Origin: CAZGXI01 sp964529715
Lineage (GTDB): Bacteria; Chloroflexota; Anaerolineae; Aggregatilineales; Ch27
NCBI GenBank assembly: GCA_964529715.1
Contig: CAZGXI010000019.1
Span: 1 to 64,000, forward strand
Length of the DNA stretch: 64,000 nucleotides
Direction of reading: 5' to 3'
Positions 32,339 through 40,091 of the stretch are shown here, one piece after another (positions within the stretch are counted from its first letter, which is position 1; the number at the start of each line of letters is the position of its first letter). Below the pieces are notes generated by a model. That model searched no databases. It was not told the origin of the DNA and worked only from the letters and a program-made list of their open reading frames with translations. The translations under genes and the position numbers were made by a program.

Positions 32339-33541
32339 TTAATACTTCACGTCCACCGCTTTGCCGCTGGTCGCCGACTCCAGGATGGCATCGCAGATCA
32401 CGGCATTGCGGTAGCCGTCCTCGAAGTCCGCGCCGTAGGGAGCCACCGGCTTGTCATTGACGATAGCATCGAAGAAGTGGTGGAACTCGTGCACGAACGA
32501 GTGCTCCCAACCGATCATGTGGCCGTGTGGCCACCAGTTAGTCCAGTACGGGTGATAGGACTCGCTGATCAGCACGTTGTGAAAGCCGCGCGTCTCGCGC
32601 GGTTCCTCGTCCGCCCAGAAAACCTCCAGTTCGTTGAGGCGTTCCAGGTTAAACCGGAGCGAGCCTTTTTCACCGTTGATCTCAAGCACCTGGCCGTTCT
32701 TGTGCCCGGCGCAGAAGCGCGAGGCCTCGACCGTACCCAGTGCGCCACCCTCGAATTCAAACAGCGCCACGAAGGCGTCGTCCACATCGACTTTGCCCAT
32801 CTTGCCCGGCTGGCCGGGCAGCGGACGCTCCTCGATGAATGTCTTCGCCATGCCCATCACGCGCTTCGGCTCGCCCACCAGGAAGCGCGCCAGGTCAATG
32901 ATGTGCGAACCCAGGTCGCCCAACGCACCGCTGCCGCACACGCTCTTGTCCAGCCGCCAGACCCGCTCAAAGTTGGGGTCCATAATCCATTCTTGCAGGT
33001 AGACTGCCCGGTAATGGAAGAGGCGTCCCAGCGCCCCACTCTCGATCAGCTTGCGCGCCTGAACGATGGCAGGCACAAAACGATAGTTGAAGGCCACCAT
33101 GTGCTTGACGCCTGCCTTCTGGACGGCGTCGAGCATAGCCTTTGCCTCCTCGCCTGTGCGGGCCAGCGGTTTTTCGCAGAAGACGTGCTTGCCCGCCGCT
33201 GCCGCCGCGATGCACGGTTCGGCGTGAACGTTGTTCGGGCCGCCATTGTCAAAGACCTGTACCGCCGGGTTATCCAGCATGGCGCGCCAGTCGGTGTAGA
33301 AATTCTCGTATCCATAACGGCGAGCAGCTTCGGCAGTGGCCTCGGCATTGCGCCCGGCAATCGCCACCAGGCGCGGGATCGCCACCGGCGGGTACATCAT
33401 GTAAGGCAGCTTCTTAAAGGCATTGGAATGCGCTTTGCCCATGAAAGCGTAGCCGAGCATCCCGATGCCGATCTCCGGGGCCTGCCCTTCGGCCTTTGCC
33501 CCAGCCATGCTGGTAAAGCCAACGCTGTCACTCATCGCCAT
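32339..33541 (-). CDS. Gfo/Idh/MocA family NAD(P)-dependent oxidoreductase
   Basis: A 400-residue sugar or cyclitol dehydrogenase. The N-terminal Rossmann part begins IGIGMLGYAFMGKAHSNAF; FCEKPLARTGEEAKAML contains the conserved EKP. The C-terminal substrate domain includes FNYRFVPAIVQARKLIESG and GALGDLGSHIIDLARFLVG (catalytic Asp and His in this family). It is the last gene of a long catabolic operon, 5 bp after the TIM-barrel isomerase, and the two likely act in sequence on one imported sugar or polyol. The exact substrate, for example an inositol or aldose, is not recognisable. Confidence 0.9.
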   Translation of the reverse strand: MAMSDSVGFTSMAGAKAEGQAPEIGIGMLGYAFMGKAHSNAFKKLPYMMYPPVAIPRLVAIAGRNAEATAEAARRYGYENFYTDWRAMLDNPAVQVFDNGGPNNVHAEPCIAAAAAGKHVFCEKPLARTGEEAKAMLDAVQKAGVKHMVAFNYRFVPAIVQARKLIESGALGRLFHYRAVYLQEWIMDPNFERVWRLDKSVCGSGALGDLGSHIIDLARFLVGEPKRVMGMAKTFIEERPLPGQPGKMGKVDVDDAFVALFEFEGGALGTVEASRFCAGHKNGQVLEINGEKGSLRFNLERLNELEVFWADEEPRETRGFHNVLISESYHPYWTNWWPHGHMIGWEHSFVHEFHHFFDAIVNDKPVAPYGADFEDGYRNAVICDAILESATSGKAVDVKY

Positions 33542-33546
33542 CCCCC

Positions 33547-34551
33547 TTAGCTCCGGGCAGCAAACGCGGCGTCAAACGCAACGGTCGAGGGCGTAATGTC
33601 CAGGCGACGGACCAGTGCCAACGCCTCCGGCGCGCCCTGGTCGCGGTTCATGCCGTTGTCTTCCCATTCAATGGAGTACGGGCCGTCGTAGTTCACATCG
33701 TTCAGGGCGCGGAAAATGCGCTCGAAGGGCACACCGCCGCGCCCCGGCGAGACGAAGTCCCAGCCGCGCCGGTGATCGCCGAAGAACAGGTGCGATCCCA
33801 GAATGCCGTTGCGCCCGTCTAGCACGCGGACCGATTCCTTGACATGCATGTGGTAGATGCGGTCGCCGAACTCGTAGACAAAGGCCACCGGGTCCACTAG
33901 CTGCCAGTACAAGTGGCTGGGGTCAAAGTTGATGCCAAACGCCGGGCGGCGGTTGACGGCAGCCAACGTGCGCTGTGTGGTCCAGAAGTCATAGGCGATC
34001 TCAGACGGGTGCACTTCCAGGGCAAACCGGACGCCCACCTGGTCGAAGACATCAAGGATGGGATTCCAGCGGTCTGCGAAGTCCTGATACCCGGCCTCGA
34101 TCATGCTCGGCGGAACGGGTGGGAACATCGCCAGGGTATGCCAGATTTTGCTGCCGACGAAGCCGTTGACGGTCTTGACGCCGAACATGGCAGCGGCGCG
34201 GGCCGTGTTTTTGATCTCCTCGGCGGCGCGCTGGCGGACTCCTTCCGGCTTGCCATCACCCCAGATGCGCGACGGCAGAATGCCCTTATGCCGCTCATCA
34301 ATGGGATCGTCGCACACGGCCTGCCCGACGAGATGGTTGCTGATGGCGAAGCACTTGAGGTTGTACCGGTTCAGAATATCCCGGCGGCTCTGGATGTAGC
34401 CATCCTGTCCCAACGCCTTGTCTACTTCAAAATGATCGCCCCAGCAGGCCAGTTCCAGGCCGTCGAAGCCCCACGCGGCGGCCTTCTGCGCCAGGGTTTC
34501 CAGAGGCAGGTCCGCCCACTGGCCAGTGAACAGGGTAACGGGTCGTGACAT
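33547..34551 (-). CDS. sugar phosphate isomerase/epimerase (TIM barrel)
   Basis: A 334-residue protein of the AP-endonuclease-2-like TIM-barrel superfamily, which holds xylose-isomerase-like and IolE/IolI-type enzymes. Visible are WGFDGLELACWGDHFEVD, CFAISNHLVGQAV, VRFALEVHPSEIAYDFWT (metal-binding Glu), FGINFDPSHLYWQ (Asp and His) and YSIEWEDNGM (Glu), the usual divalent metal site. It is followed directly by the Gfo/Idh/MocA gene. The substrate is unknown. Between it and xylulokinase is a 94-bp space without a clear signal. Confidence 0.87.
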   Translation of the reverse strand: MSRPVTLFTGQWADLPLETLAQKAAAWGFDGLELACWGDHFEVDKALGQDGYIQSRRDILNRYNLKCFAISNHLVGQAVCDDPIDERHKGILPSRIWGDGKPEGVRQRAAEEIKNTARAAAMFGVKTVNGFVGSKIWHTLAMFPPVPPSMIEAGYQDFADRWNPILDVFDQVGVRFALEVHPSEIAYDFWTTQRTLAAVNRRPAFGINFDPSHLYWQLVDPVAFVYEFGDRIYHMHVKESVRVLDGRNGILGSHLFFGDHRRGWDFVSPGRGGVPFERIFRALNDVNYDGPYSIEWEDNGMNRDQGAPEALALVRRLDITPSTVAFDAAFAARS

Positions 34552-34645
34552 CTATCGCTACTCCTTTGATACCCGATCATGCAGATTGCAGGCTCAGAAT
34601 CGGCGTTTGAAGTGCGGGCAACGTCTGACCAAAACCTTGTAACAT

Positions 34646-36133
34646 CTACTCCGCCAGCGCCTTGAAGGTATCCTTAAGCGTCGGGTAAAGCGAACTGTAG
34701 ATGCCATACGCCTTCTCGTAAGCGTCGGCATTCGGACCGGGCGACACCTCTTCACCAAGCTGGATCGAAGCCGTTGCCGCCTCGACGTCTGACCACACGC
34801 CCACGCCCACGCCCGCTAGCAGCGCCGCGCCGTAAGCCGCGCCCTCCAGCGCCTCGACCGTCACCAGCGGCGCGCCCAACACGTCGGCCAGAATTTGCCG
34901 CCACAGCGGACTCTTTGCACCGCCGCCACTGACACGTACCTGCCGGATCACGCGCCCAGCCTCACTCTGCCGGATCAACTCGAACCCGTCCCGCAAGCCG
35001 AAGGAGACGCCTTCCAGCACGGCGCGGGTCAGGTGGCCGCGCGTGTGGCGAACGGTGAGGCCGATGAACGCGCCGCGCGCCAGCGGATCGGGGTGCGGCG
35101 TGCGTTCGCCGCTGAGGTAGGGCAGGAATTGCAGGCCGTCGCTGCCAGGTGGAACATCCGCTGCCTCGGCGGTCAGCGCATCGAAGCTGATGCCCGGCGC
35201 GAGCGCATCCCGATACCACTGCAAACTGCCCGCCGCCGAGAGCATCACCCCCATAAAGTGCCAGCGGCCCGGCACGGCGTGGCAGAAAGCGTGCAGGCGG
35301 CCTTCCGGCTCATAGGCATAGCTGCCCAGCGGCGCAAAGACCACGCCCGACGTGCCGACGGTCAGCGCCACTACGCCCGGCGTCACCGCGCCGACGCCGA
35401 CCGCCTGCGCCGACTGGTCGCCGCCGCCCGCCACGACCGGGATTCCTGCCTTGAGGCCAGTTTCCTGCGCGGCGGCTGCGCTGACATACCCGGTAACGTC
35501 TGGCCCTTCGTAGACGGCAGGCATCCAGGCCAGGGGAATATCCAGTTCGGCCAGCACATCCTGCGACCAACGGCGGTTCGCCACGTCCATCAGCAGCATC
35601 CCTGACCCATCGGCCAGGTCGGTCGCGTAGGCGCCGGTCAGCTTGAAGCGGATGTAGTCCTTCGGCAGCAGGATGTGGGCGATTCGGGCATAAACATCCG
35701 GCTCATGATTGCGCACCCACAAAATCTTCGGCGCCGTGAAGCCGGTCAGGGCGCGGTTGCCGGTGAGTTCGATCAACCGCCGCGCGCCAACTTTGGCCGT
35801 GATCGCGTCACATTCGGCCTGAGTACGCTGGTCGTTCCACAGGATGGACGGGCGAAGCACCTGGCCGTTCACATCCAGGCAGACCAGGCCGTGCATCTGG
35901 CCGGTGAGGCCGATAGCCGCCACGTCCGCCGCTGCGCCGGTTTCTGCCAGCACGGCGCGGATAGCTGCTGCCATGCCGTCCCACCAGTCAGCAGGATTTT
36001 GCTCGCTCCACAACGGCTTCGGCGTGCTGATCGGCTGTGGTGTGGTCCGGCTGGCAATCACGGTCCCTTGATCGTCGATGAGCAGCGCCTTTGCGCCGGT
36101 CGTGCTGATGTCTAACCCTAACAGATAGCGCAT
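34646..36133 (-). CDS. xylB: FGGY-family carbohydrate kinase, probable xylulokinase
   Basis: A 495-residue sugar kinase that phosphorylates D-xylulose or a related ketose. Start MRYLLGLDISTTGAKALLID (phosphate-1 motif) is chosen at ATG 36133, behind GGGAGA. Further motifs are ATP-site AIGLTGQMHGLVCLD, ILWNDQRTQAECD, GGGDQSAQAVGVGAV and VRVSGGGAKSPLWRQILADV. The MHGLV form is characteristic of XylB rather than ribulokinase or glycerol kinase. It follows the binding protein of the second CUT2 importer but is separated by a strong terminator, so expression is probably lower than that of the importer. No xylA is in the window. Confidence 0.85.
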   Translation of the reverse strand: MRYLLGLDISTTGAKALLIDDQGTVIASRTTPQPISTPKPLWSEQNPADWWDGMAAAIRAVLAETGAAADVAAIGLTGQMHGLVCLDVNGQVLRPSILWNDQRTQAECDAITAKVGARRLIELTGNRALTGFTAPKILWVRNHEPDVYARIAHILLPKDYIRFKLTGAYATDLADGSGMLLMDVANRRWSQDVLAELDIPLAWMPAVYEGPDVTGYVSAAAAQETGLKAGIPVVAGGGDQSAQAVGVGAVTPGVVALTVGTSGVVFAPLGSYAYEPEGRLHAFCHAVPGRWHFMGVMLSAAGSLQWYRDALAPGISFDALTAEAADVPPGSDGLQFLPYLSGERTPHPDPLARGAFIGLTVRHTRGHLTRAVLEGVSFGLRDGFELIRQSEAGRVIRQVRVSGGGAKSPLWRQILADVLGAPLVTVEALEGAAYGAALLAGVGVGVWSDVEAATASIQLGEEVSPGPNADAYEKAYGIYSSLYPTLKDTFKALAE

Positions 36134-36212
36134 CGTTCTCCCTCGCTCCCCAAGCGCCGCACAGCCCGACAAATGGGTTGGCGGAAAAGCCAGTCAATAC
36201 GGCGATTATAAC

Positions 36213-36247
36213 AAAAAAGGGGCACATGCCCTTCGGTCATGCGCCCC
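36213..36247 (-). terminator. rho-independent terminator after a CUT2 binding-protein gene
   Basis: On the minus strand, arms GGGGCGCATG and CATGTGCCCC (36238-36247 and 36219-36228) pair over 10 bp with one wobble and are followed directly by TTTTTT (36213-36218). It lies between the binding-protein stop and the xylB start and should be an efficient or attenuating terminator. Confidence 0.85.
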
Positions 36248-36263
36248 CAGACAAACATAGACC

Positions 36264-37244
36264 TTACTCAGCGGCGCGCCAGTACTGGCTGTTCTCCGCC
36301 GTGATGACCACCACGCCGGTATCGACGTTCGGGGGCAGCGGCGAAATGGCTGCCGCCTGCCAGTCGGAGACGCTCTTGATCATGCCGTTGCGGACGGCAT
36401 AGAGCATCATCATGCCCCAGAAGCCCATCTGCCAGGTGCCCTGGGCCAGCGTGGCGCTGAGCTGGCCGCTATCGATCAGGTCGAGCGTACCCTCGTCATA
36501 GTCGAAGCCGATGATCTTGATCTGCTCGCCCAGGCCGGCTTCACGGACAGCTTGGCTCACGCCCACCGCGCCGAGGGCGTCGGTGGCGAAGATACCCTTG
36601 ATGTCCGGGTTGGCCTGGAGTACCGCCGCCATGCCCTGCGCGGCCAGCGTGGAGTTGTTCTGGTCGTCCACGATCAAGTCGTCAGAGGTGGTGACATTGG
36701 GGAACTCCGCCGCCAGTGTGTCGATGAAGCCCTGACGGCGCTGGACATGGTTCAACTGCGCGGTCACACTGGAGATGGCGACACGCCCCTCACCCACCAG
36801 TGGGCCGAGGTAACGGGCCGCGACCACACCAGCATAGTAGTTGCCCGTGCCGACGAAGGAATAGCGCTTGCTGAGCGGCGAGTCGGCGTCGAAGGTAACG
36901 AGGTGCACACCCGCGTCGATGGCCGCGTCAATCGAGGGCCGCAGGCCGTCCGGGTTGATCACGGTCAGCAGGATGCCATCGGGCTGGAGGCCAGTCACTT
37001 CCTCCAACACGCGCGCCTCGGCGGTGATGTCGTTTTCCGGCGTACCGGTATATTCAACCGTCACCCCCAGGAACTCAGCAGCGTCCTGCATCCCCCGGAA
37101 GCAGTCCTTCCAGTAGTCGATGCCCGAAACGAACGTAATCATGTAGTAGGTTTGATCTCCCTGCGCCCGCGCCAGCTTGATTCCCGGCAGGGTCAGGGCC
37201 GCCGACGCCAGAGCAGAAGCCTTGAGGAAATCACGACGTTTCAC
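36264..37244 (-). CDS. CUT2 (ribose-type) substrate-binding protein with Tat-like signal
   Basis: A 326-residue periplasmic-binding-protein I fold protein. The N-terminus KRRDFLKASALASAALTLPG carries a twin-arginine motif, so export is probably by the Tat route. The domain reads TYYMITFVSGIDYWKDCFRG, DGILLTVINPDGLRP, VTFDADSPLSKRYSFVGTGN, GIFATDALGAVGVSQAVREAG and IIGFDYDEGTLDLIDSG. GTG 37244 is chosen since AAAAGGAG is 7 bp before it; frame-open codons reach 37286. It ends the ATPase-permease-binding protein set 39870 to 36264, before xylB. Confidence 0.9.
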   Translation of the reverse strand: MKRRDFLKASALASAALTLPGIKLARAQGDQTYYMITFVSGIDYWKDCFRGMQDAAEFLGVTVEYTGTPENDITAEARVLEEVTGLQPDGILLTVINPDGLRPSIDAAIDAGVHLVTFDADSPLSKRYSFVGTGNYYAGVVAARYLGPLVGEGRVAISSVTAQLNHVQRRQGFIDTLAAEFPNVTTSDDLIVDDQNNSTLAAQGMAAVLQANPDIKGIFATDALGAVGVSQAVREAGLGEQIKIIGFDYDEGTLDLIDSGQLSATLAQGTWQMGFWGMMMLYAVRNGMIKSVSDWQAAAISPLPPNVDTGVVVITAENSQYWRAAE

Positions 37245-37305
37245 GGCTGAACTCCTTTTCTTGATGGACAGGACTTTATCGAGCAAACCACAAAGGCGTT
37301 ACTAT

Positions 37306-37324
37306 CCCCGGCCTGTAGCCGGGG
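37306..37324. other. intercistronic stem-loop between permease and binding-protein genes
   Basis: Arms CCCCGGC (37306-37312) and GCCGGGG (37318-37324) with a 5-nt loop lie between the permease stop and the binding-protein start on the minus strand. There is no U-tract, so it probably protects one side of the mRNA. Confidence 0.5.
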
Positions 37325-37328
37325 GCCT

Positions 37329-38372
37329 TCACTCCGTTCTGCGGCGCAGCGACCGCTCCTGAAGTGTCTGGCTCAACGTGTCGAAGCCGACCGCCAGCAG
37401 CAGGATCACGCCCATCACCAGGTTTTGCCAGTAGACCGGCACGCGAAGCTGGACCATGCCGTTGTTGATAAAGCCGACAAACAGCAGCCCCAACAGCCCC
37501 CCCAACACCGTGCCCTTGCCACCCTTGAGGCTGGCCCCACCGATGATGCAGGCGGCGATGATGCGCAGTTCTTCGCCGCTGCCCGAACCAGGGTCGGCTA
37601 CCGAGAAGCGCGAGATCGAAAGCACCCCCGCCAGCGCCGCCAGCATGGCCGATAGGGTATACACACCGATCTTGACACGGTCCACGTTGATACCCGACAA
37701 CCGTGCGGCGTCTTCGTTGCCACCGACGTAATAAATCTGGCGGAATGCCGCCGAACGACGCATCAACACATCGCCAATGATGACGATGATCAGCGCGATC
37801 CAGATCAGGTTGGGGATTTCCAGCGTCTTGCCCTGGCCGTAGATGAAGAAGAGCGGGTCCCAGCTTGCCCCACCGATGGGTGAGCCTTCAGTGATCGCCA
37901 GCCCGACCCCACGCGCGATGCCCATCATGCCCAGCGTGGTGATGAAAGGATTGATTTTGGCCTTCGTGATCAACAGGCCGTTCACCAACCCGGCCAGCAA
38001 GCCCGCCCCCACCCCAACGGCAATCGACAGCACCACCGGCAGATCGGCGCGCAGCGCGACGGCGGTCGTGACACCGCCCATCGCAAACACCGACCCCACC
38101 GAGAGGTCGAAGCCGCCGGAAACCAGCGCCGCCGTCATCCCGACGACGATGATTGCAGACGCGGCAAAGCCCATCGTGATGGCGCGGATGTTGGCCTCGG
38201 TGAAGAAGCGCCCCTCGGTCAGGCCACCGGTCGCCAATTGCATCACGACCCCGACGACGATGATCATCAGGATCAGCGCAAATTCGCGCAGGCGGAACAG
38301 GCGAGACAGGAAATAGCTCACCGTATTCGGGCCGTTTTTCGGCTGGACTGTGCTGGATGTGGTCGCTTGCAT
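37329..38372 (-). CDS. CUT2 (RbsC-type) sugar ABC permease
   Basis: A 347-residue permease with 8-10 hydrophobic segments. Family motifs are GMTAALVSGGFDLSVGSVFA, GLVNGLLITKAKINPFITTLG, YYVGGNEDAARLSGINVDRVK and IIGGASLKGGKGTVLGGLLG. ATG 38372 is chosen, 4 bp after the ATPase stop, with GAGGG close upstream; an in-frame GTG at 38396 overlaps the ATPase gene. It is the membrane unit of the second of two tandem CUT2 importers. Confidence 0.9.
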   Translation of the reverse strand: MQATTSSTVQPKNGPNTVSYFLSRLFRLREFALILMIIVVGVVMQLATGGLTEGRFFTEANIRAITMGFAASAIIVVGMTAALVSGGFDLSVGSVFAMGGVTTAVALRADLPVVLSIAVGVGAGLLAGLVNGLLITKAKINPFITTLGMMGIARGVGLAITEGSPIGGASWDPLFFIYGQGKTLEIPNLIWIALIIVIIGDVLMRRSAAFRQIYYVGGNEDAARLSGINVDRVKIGVYTLSAMLAALAGVLSISRFSVADPGSGSGEELRIIAACIIGGASLKGGKGTVLGGLLGLLFVGFINNGMVQLRVPVYWQNLVMGVILLLAVGFDTLSQTLQERSLRRRTE

Positions 38373-38376
38373 ACCC

Positions 38377-39870
38377 TCACTCACTTTGGTGCCCACTCGC
38401 GTAGGTCATAATCTGCTCTTCGGTCGCAGCGGCGCCGTCAAGCTCCGCCACAATGGCGCCCTCGTGCATCACCAGCACGCGGTCGCTCATTCCCAGAATT
38501 TCCGGCAGTTCGGACGAGATCATGATCACCCCGACGCCCTGCTGCGCCAGGGAACGCAACAGGTAGTGAATCTCACGTTTGGCCCCCACGTCGATACCGC
38601 GCGTCGGTTCATCGACGATCAGAATCTTGGGCCGGATCGCCAGCCATTTGGCAACCAATGTCTTTTGCTGATTGCCGCCACTCAGCCGTCGCACTTCCTG
38701 ATCGACGCCCGGCGTGCTGATGTTCAACTGCTCGACATACCGTTCGGCCAGAGCCTTTTCTTTGCCCGGAACGATAAATCCCCGCCTGGTGACCTCCTTC
38801 AGATCGGCGGCAGCAACATTCAATTTGAGGGCCATATCCAGGAACAAGCCCGCCGCCTTGCGGTCTTCCGGCAGGTAGCCGATGCCAAGCCGGATCGCAT
38901 CGGCGGGCGAAGCGATATGGATGGGGCGGCCTTCCAACACGATCTCGCCTTCTTCTTTCGGATCGGCTCCGAAGATGGCGCGCGCCAGTTCCGAACGGCC
39001 CGATCCGATCAACCCGGCGAAGCCGAGCACTTCCCCCCGGTACAGGCTAAACCCGCTGCGCACACGCTGACCGGGCAGTCGCAAGCCGTGCACCTCTAAC
39101 AGCGGCGCGCCACGTTCGGGGTTTTTGTCCGGGTACATTTCGCCCAGTTCGCGCCCGACCATCATACGGATGACGTCGTCGGGCGTGATGTCGGCGATGT
39201 TAGCCGTGCCGATATATTTGCCGTCGCGCAGCACCGTGACCCGGTCGGCCAGCGCAAAGATTTCGCTCAGTTTGTGGCTGATGTAAAGAATGCCCACGCC
39301 TTCTGAGGCCAGCCGCCGTAGCAGCGCGAACAACACCTCGGCCTCGCGCTCGGTCAGGGCCGAAGTCGGCTCGTCCAGGATCAGCACTTTGCAGTGCGAC
39401 GTCAGGGCTTTCGTGATCTCGACGAGCTGTTGATTGGCGATGGAAAGTGTACCCAATGGCGCACGGGGATCGACATCAACATTGAGGTCCGCCAGCGCGC
39501 GCCGGGCATCCTGGAACAACACGCCGTATCGGACCATGCCAAAGCGGTTGGTCGGCAAGCGGCCCGGATAGATATTCTCCGCAACAGTCAGCGGCGGCAC
39601 GACGCTCAATTCCTGGTGGACGATAGCGATACCGAGCACCAGCGCCTCGCGGGGACTGGCCGGAGAAATGGGCTTCCCCAAAAAACGAATCACGCCACTG
39701 TCTGCCGTGTGCACGCCGGAGAGAATCTTCATCAGCGTGCTCTTGCCCGCACCATTTTCCCCCACGACGGCGTGAATCTCGCCGGACCGTAGCTCAAGCT
39801 GAACGTTATCCAACGCCAGCGTACCGGGGAACTGTTTGGTAATGCCGGTAGCTTCAAGCAGAAGGGACAT
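38377..39870 (-). CDS. CUT2 (RbsA-type) sugar ABC ATPase, two fused ATPase domains
   Basis: A 497-residue protein with two nucleotide-binding domains. The first is intact: GENGAGKSTLMKILSGV, LSIANQQLVEITKAL and VLILDEPTSALTEREAE. The second is degenerate in Walker A (GLIGSGRSELARAIFG), as is normal for RbsA-type proteins, but has RLSGGNQQKTLVAKWLA and ILIVDEPTRGIDVGAK. It powers the permease encoded 4 bp downstream. A 221-bp space with a strong stem-loop separates it from the duplicated binding-protein gene upstream. Confidence 0.93.
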   Translation of the reverse strand: MSLLLEATGITKQFPGTLALDNVQLELRSGEIHAVVGENGAGKSTLMKILSGVHTADSGVIRFLGKPISPASPREALVLGIAIVHQELSVVPPLTVAENIYPGRLPTNRFGMVRYGVLFQDARRALADLNVDVDPRAPLGTLSIANQQLVEITKALTSHCKVLILDEPTSALTEREAEVLFALLRRLASEGVGILYISHKLSEIFALADRVTVLRDGKYIGTANIADITPDDVIRMMVGRELGEMYPDKNPERGAPLLEVHGLRLPGQRVRSGFSLYRGEVLGFAGLIGSGRSELARAIFGADPKEEGEIVLEGRPIHIASPADAIRLGIGYLPEDRKAAGLFLDMALKLNVAAADLKEVTRRGFIVPGKEKALAERYVEQLNISTPGVDQEVRRLSGGNQQKTLVAKWLAIRPKILIVDEPTRGIDVGAKREIHYLLRSLAQQGVGVIMISSELPEILGMSDRVLVMHEGAIVAELDGAAATEEQIMTYASGHQSE

Positions 39871-39996
39871 AGAAAAGCCGCCCTTGTTCCTTGTACATAA
39901 GCGCGAACACAGGTGACTGCCAGAGGTGTTTATTTGATTTTATCGCAAAGTAACGCTGTTTATCTCCGGCAATTTCTTTCTCAGCATCCTCTCAGC

Positions 39997-40025
39997 CGGG
40001 CAAGGGACTACGAGTCCCTTGCCCG
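39997..40025. other. strong stem-loop after the duplicated binding-protein gene
   Basis: Perfect 13-bp arms CGGGCAAGGGACT (39997-40009) and AGTCCCTTGCCCG (40013-40025) with a 3-nt loop. It lies 67 bp after the stop of the tandem binding protein on the minus strand and before the next ATPase gene. There is no U-tract. It is likely an mRNA 3'-end stabiliser or attenuator separating the two importer gene sets. Confidence 0.65.
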
Positions 40026-40091
40026 AACCGGGAGAGGAATGTGGCAGCAGCCCCGCCGAACCCCAGGCCGTGCTGCCACAGCGCCACAAAG